Source: Cytophagales bacterium CG12_big_fil_rev_8_21_14_0_65_40_12 (GTDB lineage: Bacteria > Bacteroidota > Bacteroidia > Cytophagales > Cyclobacteriaceae). From it: a stretch of 64,000 bases of DNA. Every line of letters starts with the position of its first letter. The first letter of the stretch is position 1. The notes beneath the pieces were generated by a model that was given only the letters and a program-made list of their open reading frames with translations, had not been told where the DNA came from and ran no database searches. The position numbers and the translations under genes are program-made. Shown here piece after piece: positions 54,138-63,542 of this stretch. The stretch spans positions 53,648-117,647 of the forward strand of contig PCUU01000046.1 of assembly GCA_002786855.1 (NCBI GenBank), written 5' to 3'.

Positions 54138-55421
54138 TTAGCCAACCACCACAAGATAGTAGTTCTTTTTCCCTTTTTGAACCAAGAAGTATTTACCCTG
54201 CAGCAAATCTATTTCAGGTTTGGTATCCAAGCTCTCTACTTTCACTTTGTTGATGGCCACACCACCGCCTTGAAGCATTCTTCGGGCTTCGCCTTTTGAA
54301 GCAAAAATTTGATCCTTGGTGATTACGGAAAGTAAATCAATGGCGTTTTCAGCGCTTTCTAATTCAGCTTTGCTGATTTCGACTTGAGGTACTCCTTCGA
54401 AAACTGAAAGCAAAGTGTCCTCATCCAACGAAGCCAAATCTTCCGTTGTCGATTTACCGAAAAGGATATTCGATGCTTTGATGGCTGTGGCCAAATCTTC
54501 TGCTGAATGCACTCTTGTGGTAATATCTTCAGCCAATGCGCTTTGTAAAATTCTTAAATGAGGTGCCTCTGCATGTTTGGTTTCTAAACTTTCAATCGCT
54601 TCTTGAGAGAGCAAAGTAAAGATTCTGATAAAGTTGGAAGCATCTTCGTCTGAAGTATTCAACCAGTATTGGTAGAACTTATAAGGTGAAGTCTTCTTAG
54701 GATCGAGCCATACATTACCACCTTCAGACTTTCCGAATTTGGTACCATCAGCTTTCTTGATCAAAGGAGCTGTCATAGCGAAAGCTTCGCCCTGCGCTTT
54801 TCTTCTAATTAATTCTGTTCCGGTTACAATGTTTCCCCACTGATCGGAACCGCCCATTTGAATTTTGCAGTTCTTGTTTTCATAAAGGTGTAGGAAGTCA
54901 TAGCCTTGTACCAATTGATAGGTGAATTCCGTGAATGACATGCCGCTTTCCAACCTATTTTTTACTGAGTCTTTCGACATCATGTAATTGACCGTGATGT
55001 GTTTTCCTACATCGCGGATAAAACCTAAGAAACTAAAATTCTTGAACCAATCGAAATTATTGACGATTTCGGCTGAGTTTTCGCCACAGTCGAAATCTAA
55101 GAATTGCATCAACTGCTTTTTTTGACCTTCGAGGTTATGATTTAAATCTTCCTCAGAAAGAAGAGGACGCTCTGCAGATTTGCCCGAAGGATCACCCACC
55201 ATGCCTGTTGCACCACCGACCAAAGCGATGGGTTTATGTCCGGCTTTTTGTAAATGAACGAGAAGCATTACTGGCACCAAGTTACCGATGTGCAGTGAAT
55301 CGGCAGTAGGATCGAATCCAACATAACCGGTGGTCATTTCTTTGTCTAATTGCTCTTCAGTACCTGGCATGATATCGTGGATCATACCGCGCCATTGCAA
55401 TTCTTTGATTAATTCACTCAT
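54138..55421 (-). CDS. tyrS: Tyrosyl-tRNA synthetase
   Basis: A 427-residue class I synthetase. The HIGH motif appears as [14 protein letters not shown], the tyrosine-binding segment as [13 protein letters not shown] and [12 protein letters not shown], and the KMSKS-type loop as KFGKSEGG. The C-terminal S4-like RNA-binding domain (about 360-427; [20 protein letters not shown]) is present. Confidence 0.96.
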   Translation of the reverse strand: MSELIKELQWRGMIHDIMPGTEEQLDKEMTTGYVGFDPTADSLHIGNLVPVMLLVHLQKAGHKPIALVGGATGMVGDPSGKSAERPLLSEEDLNHNLEGQKKQLMQFLDFDCGENSAEIVNNFDWFKNFSFLGFIRDVGKHITVNYMMSKDSVKNRLESGMSFTEFTYQLVQGYDFLHLYENKNCKIQMGGSDQWGNIVTGTELIRRKAQGEAFAMTAPLIKKADGTKFGKSEGGNVWLDPKKTSPYKFYQYWLNTSDEDASNFIRIFTLLSQEAIESLETKHAEAPHLRILQSALAEDITTRVHSAEDLATAIKASNILFGKSTTEDLASLDEDTLLSVFEGVPQVEISKAELESAENAIDLLSVITKDQIFASKGEARRMLQGGGVAINKVKVESLDTKPEIDLLQGKYFLVQKGKKNYYLVVVG

Positions 55422-55483
55422 GTATATTATTCGAAATGGGAGCGCAAATATAGGTTTAGAAAGGAGAGAGGAAAAGGAGAAAA

Positions 55484-55509
55484 TAAAAAAGCCTGGATTT
55501 ACCAGGCTA
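55484..55509 (-). terminator. Terminator overlapping the end of the bactofilin gene
   Basis: On the minus strand AGCCTGG-taaat-CCAGGCT is followed by a T-run. The left arm includes the last two codons of bactofilin and its stop lies in the loop. Very compact. Confidence 0.8.
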
Positions 55510-55951
55510 CAGAACCGTAATTATCTTTCTTTTCGATGGTAGGAGCAACCTTTCGAATGTTTTCTTGGCTAGACCGTGAGGGCGAAGAAGTATTCAGTTC
55601 AGGTATTTCGATATCCTTACCTACGTTCACCTTGCCATTCAATTCGGCTCCTTTTTCTATTGAAATCTCATTGGCGTAAATCTTACCAAAGATTCGGGCA
55701 CTTTTGGAAATGTGAACAATGCCCTTCGACATTACATCGCCATTTACGAAGCCCTCTATGGTGATGTCGGTTCCTCTTAAATTTCCGCCAATCTCTCCGA
55801 GACTACCCACTATGATTTTTTCATCTGAAAGTATGTCACCAGTGATGTGTCCATCTACCCGAATGCTCTGTTTAGATTTTAGATTGCCAGAAATAATAGT
55901 GCCTTCTTTGATCTGAGTAATATGAGTAGATGGAGTAATTGCAGCAGCCAT
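55499..55951 (-). CDS. Bactofilin (polymer-forming cytoskeletal protein)
   Basis: A 150-residue protein. A right-handed beta-helix core (about 15-115) is built of repeats with glycine and I/V ([40 protein letters not shown]), flanked by short disordered ends. Bactofilins self-assemble without nucleotide into filaments that localise cell-wall enzymes. It lies 13 bases downstream of the actin-like gene, so the two cytoskeletal proteins are co-expressed. Confidence 0.93.
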   Translation of the reverse strand: MAAAITPSTHITQIKEGTIISGNLKSKQSIRVDGHITGDILSDEKIIVGSLGEIGGNLRGTDITIEGFVNGDVMSKGIVHISKSARIFGKIYANEISIEKGAELNGKVNVGKDIEIPELNTSSPSRSSQENIRKVAPTIEKKDNYGSVAW

Positions 55952-55964
55952 ACGCGCTTATAAA

Positions 55965-57023
55965 TTAATATTCTGAAGGAATTGAAGAGGATTGAACTTC
56001 GTGATTGTTATCGTCAAAAATAGAAACCACTGTGGTAGCATTTCCAATATCGAGTCCCACAGCGGTACTTTTTACACCGCCATTTAATTGAGATGAATTA
56101 ATGCAATAACCGCGACTTGCCAAAGATTGTGGTTCATGGGCCACCTCTAAGTCGAGAATATCCCTGAATTCTTCTTTAAAACAATCGACTAAAGCAGTAT
56201 AAGTGGCTCCGCCCCCAGCAAGGTACATTTTCTGACTGGCCGTAAAGTCGTTGTCATTGAATGCCTTACGCATTGCTGGAGAAATTACATCTTCATAGTA
56301 TTGCTTCAACACCCTGTCGCGAATGCTACGGATATCGATTCTCTTTCTGTTCAAGAAAATCACCCCTTTTTGGAAAGCGGCATCAATCTGATGTTCGGTT
56401 TTAAGCTCTAAATAATGTTCTTTTCCTAATTCTTTTTCGAGCAAGTTAACTGCGTAACGCAAGCCATAGGTAGAAAGCGAAGTTCTTTGCACAATACCGC
56501 CCTCTGTACTCAAAAGTCCTTCTAATGTTCCATAACCAAGACTGACCACAAAGAAATTGCCTTGCACCTTCATTGGGCCTTTTCTAATGGCGATGGTACA
56601 ACCGATGACTTCGGGGATAACTTGGATATTGTCCACTTCTACTTGTACATTTTTCTTTACACCACCTCCAAAAGTTGCGGCATCGTATTCAACAATATGT
56701 TGTCCGTTGATAAGGCCTGCCGCTGTTTCTTTATAAAGCTGGAATGTTGAAAAAGGAAAACCTGTAGTGATTGTAATTGGATTGCCTAGTTTTTGATTGG
56801 CGATCAATAACGCTGCTTTAAGAAGGATATGGTAGTCCAATTCATCAGGCGCACTATTGATATTTCTGTGCGGAGAAACACCCTCAGTAAGTGCTAGGTT
56901 TCCAATGACATAACCCTCACCATTATGGAAGATTTTTAATCCGTTAATAAGGTCGGGTGAAACGTTTTTTAAGTCGGTATTATTTCCTTCAAAGACGCTC
57001 GGAAAAGTATAGGTTTTAAACAT
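55965..57023 (-). CDS. Actin-like ATPase with a circularly permuted order
   Basis: A 352-residue ParM/Alp-like protein; the ATG at 57023 (MFKTYTFPSVFEG) is preferred over a TTG six bases upstream. It begins where such proteins normally continue after the first beta-hairpin (FPSVF). The phosphate-2-like motif SLGYGTLEG is at about 161-169, the adenosine motif YLAGGGATYTAL at about 267-278, and the usual end ASRGY at about 302-306. A linker and the phosphate-1 motif VGLDIGNATTVVSIFDD (about 322-338) follow, only 14 residues before the stop. In standard actins phosphate 1 is N-terminal. No phosphate-1 segment precedes the start. It likely forms nucleotide-dependent filaments together with bactofilin. 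Confidence 0.8.
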   Translation of the reverse strand: MFKTYTFPSVFEGNNTDLKNVSPDLINGLKIFHNGEGYVIGNLALTEGVSPHRNINSAPDELDYHILLKAALLIANQKLGNPITITTGFPFSTFQLYKETAAGLINGQHIVEYDAATFGGGVKKNVQVEVDNIQVIPEVIGCTIAIRKGPMKVQGNFFVVSLGYGTLEGLLSTEGGIVQRTSLSTYGLRYAVNLLEKELGKEHYLELKTEHQIDAAFQKGVIFLNRKRIDIRSIRDRVLKQYYEDVISPAMRKAFNDNDFTASQKMYLAGGGATYTALVDCFKEEFRDILDLEVAHEPQSLASRGYCINSSQLNGGVKSTAVGLDIGNATTVVSIFDDNNHEVQSSSIPSEY

Positions 57024-57163
57024 AGTCAAAGATTTGGTACTCGATTTTTCTTTTAGCAGTTAACGAAAAACAATAATACGATTTAATCCCCTTTTAAAGA
57101 GTGTATTTGCTAAAAATCGCATGAAGTTCTGAAAAACTTTTTGATTTAAAAATGTTGTTTATG

Positions 57164-58036
57164 CTATTGCCCGATCACAAGGGCGATTTTGCTGTTGTCC
57201 TCATTCACGGCCATTCTGGTAATTCCTTTGCTGGCCATATTCCCCAAATCAGTTATTTCTTTCCAATCGGCATCATACTTAGGGTTGAAAGCGAGCACTT
57301 TAGAACCAACACTGGTGATCAATGTACCCTCTTGAGTGATGGTCCAATCACTGGCATTTTCTGGTTTCTTGATGATTAATTCGAAGCGGCCGTTTCTAAA
57401 AGCTCTGTAAATATTTATTTCTCCTGACTCTTCAGTGCGCTCAAAAGCGAAATCTGGGGTTTTAGGTATCGCTTTAATGGTCCTGCCAATATTACTGGTA
57501 ACAATTTTGTCGTTTCGCTCTTTAACATCGGTCATTAAAAGGGTGGTAGGGGTGCCTAATATGAACATTAGCACGTGGTCATCGCTCCAGGCATGGTAGC
57601 CAACAGGGGCTAAATTATCGAAGGTGACAGATGGTTTGGTTTTGCCTACCAGATGAAAATACCACAATCGCTGTGTGCCATCTTCTTCTACCCGAACGGC
57701 AGCGAAAGTGTCATAACCAGGTACCATTACTGCGGAATACTCACTTTCGGGGCTGTTTGTGATGTTCCTTTTCTTGTCTTCATACAAATCCAACATCACA
57801 ATATCCGTTTGACCATTATTATATTCAGTGTACAGCAAATAATCATTCATGTAGAAGTACGGTTGATTATCATAACCATTTCGGTTAGTGACATTCTTGC
57901 CTTTTTCTATCGAAATTTGACCTTTTTTCTCCTTCAGATCATAAACAAAAATGTCAGAGCTTGGTGGAGGAGTTTGTGCAACCATATTGATACAGAACAA
58001 GCACAGACCAAGGATTTGAATAGTGTGGGTTTTCAT
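57164..58036 (-). CDS. TolB-like secreted beta-propeller protein
   Basis: A 290-residue exported protein (signal peptide 1-20, LGLCLFCINMVAQ). It has repeated WD/TolB-like blades (DIFVYDLKEKKGQIS, DIVMLDLYEDKKRNITNSPE, HAWSDDHVLMFI). The organisation fits a six-bladed TolB-type propeller in the periplasm. No partner genes (tolA, pal) are close. Role unknown. Confidence 0.75.
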   Translation of the reverse strand: MKTHTIQILGLCLFCINMVAQTPPPSSDIFVYDLKEKKGQISIEKGKNVTNRNGYDNQPYFYMNDYLLYTEYNNGQTDIVMLDLYEDKKRNITNSPESEYSAVMVPGYDTFAAVRVEEDGTQRLWYFHLVGKTKPSVTFDNLAPVGYHAWSDDHVLMFILGTPTTLLMTDVKERNDKIVTSNIGRTIKAIPKTPDFAFERTEESGEINIYRAFRNGRFELIIKKPENASDWTITQEGTLITSVGSKVLAFNPKYDADWKEITDLGNMASKGITRMAVNEDNSKIALVIGQ

Positions 58037-58138
58037 GTTTTGGATTTAGAGCAATGCTCCAATTTATCAAACTAAGATAAGATCGCAAAGTGAAATCATT
58101 TTGATGAGATAAAGTGTTACCTTCCAAATACTTTAAGA

Positions 58139-59212
58139 ATGTATAGCCAAGAAACACTAGATGGATTTAGGTTGCAGGGCGATGCGCTCGCAGATGCCGC
58201 AATCGACAGCTATTTTCCTCACCGAAAACAGGAACTTCAATCTGTATTGGATGCCTTTCAAAACAATAGTACAGCGCTACCTTCGTCAATTTCACCAGCG
58301 CTTGGGTTGCTTTATCAGCATGTTTTTCAATCATTTGATGCAGTAGAAAGTGCTAAAATTGAAGCTGGACAAAAGTTTTTCGCCAAGAATGCGTCAGACA
58401 TTATGCTGCTCTTGGGTTTTCTTTCATTGCCCTATTGCTATGCTGCCGCTAAGGGTGCAGAGGTTTTGGGACGCTCCAATAGGATCATTGCTGAACCAGG
58501 GAAGCGATTGATCGAAACTGCTGAGTTCGTCTTTGACATTACTCGACCGAATGCTTTTGCTCCTGAAGGCAAGGGCTTTGTGAGTATTTTGAAGGTAAGG
58601 CTTATTCATGCTGTCATTCGATGGTATATCAATCACAGCGGCAAGTGGGACCATGCATATTTCGGGGTTCCGGTCAATCAAGAGGATATGGCAGGTACCA
58701 ATTTATCCTTTTCGCTTATCGCAGTCAGGGGGCTAAATAGACTTGGAATCATTGTTTTGACCAAGGAATCTGAAGCCTATATTCAATTCTGGAATATCAT
58801 TGGTGCTCGATTGGGGCTTCATAAGGATTTGCTCCCCCAAAATAATAAGGAGAGTTTTTTATTGGAAAGGCGCATTCGCGAAAGGCATTTTGAAATTTCA
58901 GAGGTTGGTCAACAACTGACCCAGTCATTATTGAAATATTTCGAAACCGTGACGATCAATTCACCACTTGAAGGCAAGTCTAAATCCTTTGTGCAGTTTT
59001 TACTGGGCGATAAAGTGTCGCAAATACTCGGAATTAAAGTTGACCAATTCTCACGTGTCAGCTTCAAACCTTTTTATGAATTGATGAAAGTGAAGAATCT
59101 ATTTTTGAGAAAAGATGATAATTACTTGGCTGCATTCAACCAGTTTAACAAAAACAAGCAGCAGCTTGCTGACGATTCCATTGGTTTGAGTCTGCCCAAG
59201 AACACCCAATAA
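58139..59212 (+). CDS. MpaB/Lcp-like oxygenase (DUF2236 family)
   Basis: A 357-residue helical protein of the ER-bound oxygenase MpaB/latex-clearing protein superfamily. Typical segments are LPYCYAAAKGAEVLGRSNRI, KVRLIHAVIRWYI with the haem-ligand-type histidine, GTNLSFSLIAVRGLNRLGI and YIQFWNIIGARLGLH. These enzymes use a b-type haem to split C=C bonds in isoprenoid or other lipid substrates. Substrate here is unknown. It precedes the GMC dehydrogenase by about 190 bases. Confidence 0.83.
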   Translation: MYSQETLDGFRLQGDALADAAIDSYFPHRKQELQSVLDAFQNNSTALPSSISPALGLLYQHVFQSFDAVESAKIEAGQKFFAKNASDIMLLLGFLSLPYCYAAAKGAEVLGRSNRIIAEPGKRLIETAEFVFDITRPNAFAPEGKGFVSILKVRLIHAVIRWYINHSGKWDHAYFGVPVNQEDMAGTNLSFSLIAVRGLNRLGIIVLTKESEAYIQFWNIIGARLGLHKDLLPQNNKESFLLERRIRERHFEISEVGQQLTQSLLKYFETVTINSPLEGKSKSFVQFLLGDKVSQILGIKVDQFSRVSFKPFYELMKVKNLFLRKDDNYLAAFNQFNKNKQQLADDSIGLSLPKNTQ

Positions 59213-59406
59213 ATCTAGCTTTCGAGGTAAATCTTGATGTTGAATCTGCTGATCAGAAAAATTTAGAATCAATCTTATTTAGCTATCCTTTTGATTCATA
59301 ATGGGTTGGTGTATTGGTTCATTTACCACTTATAAAATCGGGTCTTGATTAAGGGCGGTATTTTAGTTGAAATCACTAAATTTTGGTTTTAAACTAATCT
59401 TAACTT

Positions 59407-61128
59407 ATGCAAGTAATTGAATCCTCCAAAGTTTACGATGTAGCGATCGTAGGCTCAGGTGCCGGAGGTGGGATGGCTACAAAAATACTCTCAGAAGCTG
59501 GTTTTGATGTAGCCGTGATGGAAGCTGGCCCATTTTTCGATCCCGCTGACGATAAATATCGAACACAACTAAGGTGGCCATGGGAATCTCCAAGGCGTGG
59601 CGCAAGTTCCGATCGCAGGTCTTTTGGTGATTTTGATGCCGCTTATGGAGGGTGGAACATCGCAGGAGAACCATATACCACTGAGCCGGGTACTAAATTC
59701 GCTTGGTTCCGTTCGAGAATGCTCGGAGGAAGGACAAACCATTGGGGAAGAATTTCACTTCGTTTTGGACCACTTGATTTCAAGAGAAAAAGCGTGGATG
59801 GACTCGGGGATAACTGGCCGATAGGCTATGATGATGTAAAACCTTACTACGATAAAGTAGATAAACTCATCGGTGTTTTCGGATCTAAAGAAAATATTCA
59901 CAACGAACCCGATGGCTTCTTTTTACCGCCACCAAAACCAAGATTGCACGAGCTGCACTATATTAATGCTGCTCGCAAAGCCGGAATTCCAGTAATTCCT
60001 TCGAGACTTTCGATCTTGACCAAAAAAATTAATAATCAAAGAGGTAGCTGCTTCTATTGCGGGCAGTGCAACAGGGCATGTTCTGCCTATGCAGATTTTT
60101 CTTCAGGTACTTGTCTCATCTTTCCCGCCCAAAAGAATGGCGGAAAGGTGCAAATCTTCACCGATTCAATGGTAAGAGAAGTAACTACCGATAAAGAAGG
60201 TAAAGCCACTGGCGTCAATTACATTAACAAAGCAGATCGGAAGGAATACCACCTCAAGGCCAAAATTGTAGTTATGGCTGCTTCGGCTTGTTCATCGGCA
60301 CGTATCTTATTGAATTCTAAGAGCCCTGTACATCAAGATGGACTAGGCAATAGCAGCGGTTTGGTAGGTAAATATCTTCATGATTCCACAGGCGCCAGCC
60401 GTTCCGTATTCATTCCTAAATTAATGGATAGAAAAATCTACAATGAAGATGGCGTTGGAGGAATGCATGTTTACACCCCTTGGTGGTTGAACGACAAGAA
60501 ATTGGATTTCCCTAGAGGATACCATATCGAAGTTTGGGGTGGAATGGGAATGCCAAGCTATGGCTTCGGCTTTAACCCAAATAGCCTAAATGAAGTAGTT
60601 GGAGGAGAAATTGGTGGCTATGGTGAAGTGCTTCGCCATGACATCAGAAAGTATTACGGAGCAGTTTTGGGGATTTCAGGAAGGGGAGAAAGCGTGCCTC
60701 AACGTGATAATTTCTGTGAAATTGATAATAATGTGGTCGATGAATTTGGAATCCCTGTGTTGAAATTCAATTACAAGTGGACGCAACACGAAGTGAGACA
60801 AGCCAAACACATGCAAGATACTTTTGAGCAAGTACTTGAAGCTACTGGTGGAATTTTATTGGGAGATAAACCAGGAGCAGATCGCGACTATGGTTTAACT
60901 GCACCTGGCGAAATTATTCACGAAGTGGGTACTACAAGAATGGGAGATGACAAGCAAGAATCGGTGACTAATAAATTCAACCAATTGCACGATTGCGAAA
61001 ATGTATTTGTGATGGATGCTGGCCCATTTGTTTCTCAGGCCGATAAAAACCCAACGTGGACTATTTTGGCTTTAGCTTGGAGGGCTTCTGATTATTTAAT
61101 CGAACAAGTAAAACAAAGAAAAATTTAA
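59407..61128 (+). CDS. GMC family oxidoreductase (FAD-dependent dehydrogenase)
   Basis: A 573-residue flavoprotein. The ADP-binding motif is VAIVGSGAGGGMATKIL (about 13-29), followed by the GMC signature area around MLGGRTNHWGRISLRF (about 101-116) and the C-terminal catalytic segment HEVGTTRMG. A cysteine cluster GSCFYCGQCNRACSAY (about 217-232) is typical of the gluconate-2-dehydrogenase/GMC subgroup that works with a separate small subunit and passes electrons on. No Tat signal is present, but the next gene has one, so the pair may be exported together. Confidence 0.93.
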   Translation: MQVIESSKVYDVAIVGSGAGGGMATKILSEAGFDVAVMEAGPFFDPADDKYRTQLRWPWESPRRGASSDRRSFGDFDAAYGGWNIAGEPYTTEPGTKFAWFRSRMLGGRTNHWGRISLRFGPLDFKRKSVDGLGDNWPIGYDDVKPYYDKVDKLIGVFGSKENIHNEPDGFFLPPPKPRLHELHYINAARKAGIPVIPSRLSILTKKINNQRGSCFYCGQCNRACSAYADFSSGTCLIFPAQKNGGKVQIFTDSMVREVTTDKEGKATGVNYINKADRKEYHLKAKIVVMAASACSSARILLNSKSPVHQDGLGNSSGLVGKYLHDSTGASRSVFIPKLMDRKIYNEDGVGGMHVYTPWWLNDKKLDFPRGYHIEVWGGMGMPSYGFGFNPNSLNEVVGGEIGGYGEVLRHDIRKYYGAVLGISGRGESVPQRDNFCEIDNNVVDEFGIPVLKFNYKWTQHEVRQAKHMQDTFEQVLEATGGILLGDKPGADRDYGLTAPGEIIHEVGTTRMGDDKQESVTNKFNQLHDCENVFVMDAGPFVSQADKNPTWTILALAWRASDYLIEQVKQRKI

Positions 61129-61132
61129 TCTC

Positions 61133-61834
61133 ATGGATAGACGCGATTCTTTAAAATCTCTATTGATCGGTTCGGTTGCTGGTGGATTATTAGTGACTGG
61201 CTGTGCACCAGACACCACAGTGGAAGCTCCTGAGCAACCTCAACTGCCTGGTTATGGCAGGAATGAAAATGAAAAATTACATGACCAAAAGGTCTTGGCG
61301 GATACTTACCTCAATGAACATGAGCTAGCAACAATTGCCGTTTTGTGCGATATCATTTTGCCAGCAAATGCGGATTTTGGTTCAGCAAGTGATGCAGGTG
61401 TGGTAGACTTTATCGATTTTATCGTAAAGGACATGCCAAATCAGCAATTGCCGATGAGAGGTGGTATTGCTTGGTTAGACGCCCATTCGAATAAACTGCA
61501 TAACCTAGAATTCAAGAAGTTGACCGAGGAACAGCAAAAGGCGATTTGTGATACCATTGCTTTCCCCGGAAAAACAGCTCCTGATTTAATTCATGGAGAA
61601 AAGTTCTTTACCAGAATGCGTAACCTAACGCTTACCGGATATTATACTTCGGAAATGGGAGTGAAGGACTTGGGTTATAAAGGCAACAGTCCTGGTGTTT
61701 GGGATGGTGTTCCCGAGGAAATTCTTAAAGAGCAAGGTTTGGCGTACGAACCAGAATGGTTGGCCAAATGTGTCGATCAAACTAAGCGAATGGATATTGC
61801 TACATGGGATGATAACGGTAACTTACTGACATGA
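61133..61834 (+). CDS. Gluconate 2-dehydrogenase subunit 3 family protein (Tat lipoprotein)
   Basis: A 233-residue small subunit. It begins MDRRDSLKSLLIGSVAGGLL with a twin-arginine and a lipoprotein cysteine (VTGCAPD, about 24). The body has LATIAVLCDIILPANADFGS and DFIDFIVKDMPNQQLPMRGG, the family hallmarks. It lies four bases after the GMC gene and would carry the folded flavoprotein across the membrane (hitch-hiker mode) and anchor it. Confidence 0.92.
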   Translation: MDRRDSLKSLLIGSVAGGLLVTGCAPDTTVEAPEQPQLPGYGRNENEKLHDQKVLADTYLNEHELATIAVLCDIILPANADFGSASDAGVVDFIDFIVKDMPNQQLPMRGGIAWLDAHSNKLHNLEFKKLTEEQQKAICDTIAFPGKTAPDLIHGEKFFTRMRNLTLTGYYTSEMGVKDLGYKGNSPGVWDGVPEEILKEQGLAYEPEWLAKCVDQTKRMDIATWDDNGNLLT

Positions 61835-62223
61835 TAAAATCCGCAAAGAGTCTTTTGATTGTAGGTTTGGTTGCTTTATTCGCTACGAGTTGTAGCCCAA
61901 AAGTAGCTGAAAAGCTCAGTCTTGAAGAATATGAGATGTTGATGGCCAATACCAAGAAGCTGCAATTAGTGGACGTGCGCACGCCTGAAGAATTTCAAGC
62001 AGGCCATATCACTGATGCGGTGATGATCGATTTTAAATCTGCTGATTTTAGAGAGCAGGTGAAAGCCTTGAAAAAGAGAAAGCCAGTAGCGGTGTATTGT
62101 AAATCGGGCAATCGAAGTGGCCAAGCTTTTGCCATTCTTCAAGAAATGGGTTTTAAGAAAATCTATGATTTAGAAGGAGGAATAACGGCTTGGCAGCAGG
62201 CTGGTAAGGAAGTAAAGAAATAA
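61831..62223 (+). CDS. Rhodanese-like domain lipoprotein
   Basis: A 130-residue protein with a lipoprotein signal (LVALFATSCSPK) and a single rhodanese domain. The active-site cysteine is in VYCKSGNRSGQAFAIL (about residue 90). It is a periplasmic sulfurtransferase or sulfur carrier. It overlaps the previous gene by four bases (ATGA), closing a three-gene operon with a terminator. Confidence 0.92.
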   Translation: MIKSAKSLLIVGLVALFATSCSPKVAEKLSLEEYEMLMANTKKLQLVDVRTPEEFQAGHITDAVMIDFKSADFREQVKALKKRKPVAVYCKSGNRSGQAFAILQEMGFKKIYDLEGGITAWQQAGKEVKK

Positions 62224-62227
62224 TCAG

Positions 62228-62249
62228 AAAGCCCGAAAGGGCTTTTTTT
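62228..62249 (+). terminator. Terminator after the rhodanese gene
   Basis: AAGCCC-gaaa-GGGCTT followed by six further T. Confidence 0.88.
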
Positions 62250-62260
62250 AGAAACATTAT

Positions 62261-62821
62261 ATGAAATCAACCCTTTATCGCACAGTAGAATATTCCAAAA
62301 CCTTAATCACTGAATTGATGATTCCTTCTTATGCCAATTTTGGAGGTAAGATTCACGGAGGAACCATCCTTTCATTGATGGACAAGGTGGCTTATGCCTG
62401 TTCAGCCAAACATGCTGGGGGTTATTGCGTGACCGCCTCAATGAATGTGGTGGACTTTTTAGCACCTGTAGAAGTTGGCGATTTGGTTCATTTACATGCC
62501 TCGGTCAACCATGTGGGTAACTCTTCTGTCACCATAGGCATTAGGGTAGAAGCGGAGAGTATTTTAACGGGTGAAAGAAGGCACACCAACTCATCTTATT
62601 TTACCATGGTAAGGGTGGATTCCGAAACCAAAAAGGCCATCGCGGTGCCAGGCTTAATTCTAGAAACCAGAGAAGACATGAGGCGTTTTCTTGAAGCTAT
62701 GAAAAGAAAGGAGCTGGTGCAGGAATACAAAGAGAATTTCAAGAACACCACACATGCCCTTGACCTCAATAGTATCGAAGAGCTTTTAAAGGGGCAGAAT
62801 TGCAAACTAGGGCAAGGATAA
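62261..62821 (+). CDS. Acyl-CoA thioesterase (hotdog fold), second copy
   Basis: A 186-residue BACH/YciA-like thioesterase: MIPSYANFGGKIHGGTILSLMDKVAYACS contains the active-site aspartate region, followed by VTASMNVVDFLAPVEVGDLV and SSYFTMVRVD. Its C-terminal tail (LLKGQNCKLGQG) is duplicated at 63677-63715 beyond the membrane protein gene. It is more divergent from the copy at 52802 than a recent duplication would be. Confidence 0.9.
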   Translation: MKSTLYRTVEYSKTLITELMIPSYANFGGKIHGGTILSLMDKVAYACSAKHAGGYCVTASMNVVDFLAPVEVGDLVHLHASVNHVGNSSVTIGIRVEAESILTGERRHTNSSYFTMVRVDSETKKAIAVPGLILETREDMRRFLEAMKRKELVQEYKENFKNTTHALDLNSIEELLKGQNCKLGQG

Positions 62822-63134
62822 ATGCTCATTATATGATAGCCGAAAACCCTAAATCAAACCGTTAAAACAGTTTATATTGATAGGGAATTGAATAGCCCAC
62901 GGTTTAAACCGTGGGCTATTTGTTTAAATGTCGTTGGGGAATGGTTTTGTCAATTACCGCTCAGCACAGTCACCTCGCAGAGGTCTTTTCAGTAACGCAA
63001 ATAGGTGCTCGCCACTAATGCCAGTTTTCCTTCCCTGAAGCAGGAAGGGTCTAATTTTGGTGAAGTGGATTAGGGCGGACTAAAAACAGGTCGCTCCGCT
63101 GGAGCTTAAATGGATCGGATCGTTTTTCTATTAA
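62783..63134. repeat. Left copy of a ~320-350-bp direct repeat with palindromes
   Basis: It matches 63677-63994 with substitutions and small gaps. It starts in the last 12 codons of the thioesterase gene. It then carries the perfect 30-bp palindrome at 62891-62920, and smaller hairpins such as ACCTC-gca-GAGGT and GCTCC-gct-GGAGC. The match ends after TTTTTCTATTAA at 63134. Confidence 0.88.
62891..62920. repeat. Perfect 30-bp palindrome
   Basis: Its left half is AATAGCCCACGGTTT and the right half its exact reverse complement; the second copy at 63785-63814 has one mismatch pair. It could act as a terminator after the thioesterase gene, but it belongs to the repeat family and lacks a T-run. 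Confidence 0.9.
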
Positions 63135-63188
63135 CAGATCGTCCCGCTGGGACTTTCTTTCTTAGGCCTTGTTGCTATTTCGTTGTTT

Positions 63189-63542
63189 TTATTTTCTCAA
63201 ATTCAACATTCCAATTATTATTAACGGAATGCTAAAAGGTATCATTAATGCTAAAAGTTTTTTATCGGGAACATAAAACAACAAAAGAGCAGTGGAAATC
63301 ATAAAAATTATTAATGCTCCATTTATGCTTTTCAAGTCGTACTTTTTAAAAACAGCGCCAATTGTTACAGGTATAATTGTGCCTAAAGCAATGCCTGAAA
63401 TCATTAATCCCGATACAATTAGTCCAGTTTCTAATCCATTCGTGAAACTCACAATAATAAATAAAGGAACAACCCATAGAAACCACGAATTAGATTTTAA
63501 AATTGATTTTAGTTTATTCCAATTAATATCTAATCGACTCAT
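63189..63542 (-). CDS. Small four-helix membrane protein
   Basis: A 117-residue protein with four hydrophobic segments (WFLWVVPLFIIVSF, LIVSGLMISGIALGTIIPVT, NGALIIFMISTALLLFYV, ALMIPFSIPLIIIGML) and a charged N-terminus. No known family motif. It is AT-rich and lies on the minus strand between two copies of a repeat that carries the neighbouring gene's 3' end, so it is an inserted accessory gene. Confidence 0.7.
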   Translation of the reverse strand: MSRLDINWNKLKSILKSNSWFLWVVPLFIIVSFTNGLETGLIVSGLMISGIALGTIIPVTIGAVFKKYDLKSINGALIIFMISTALLLFYVPDKKLLALMIPFSIPLIIIGMLNLRK

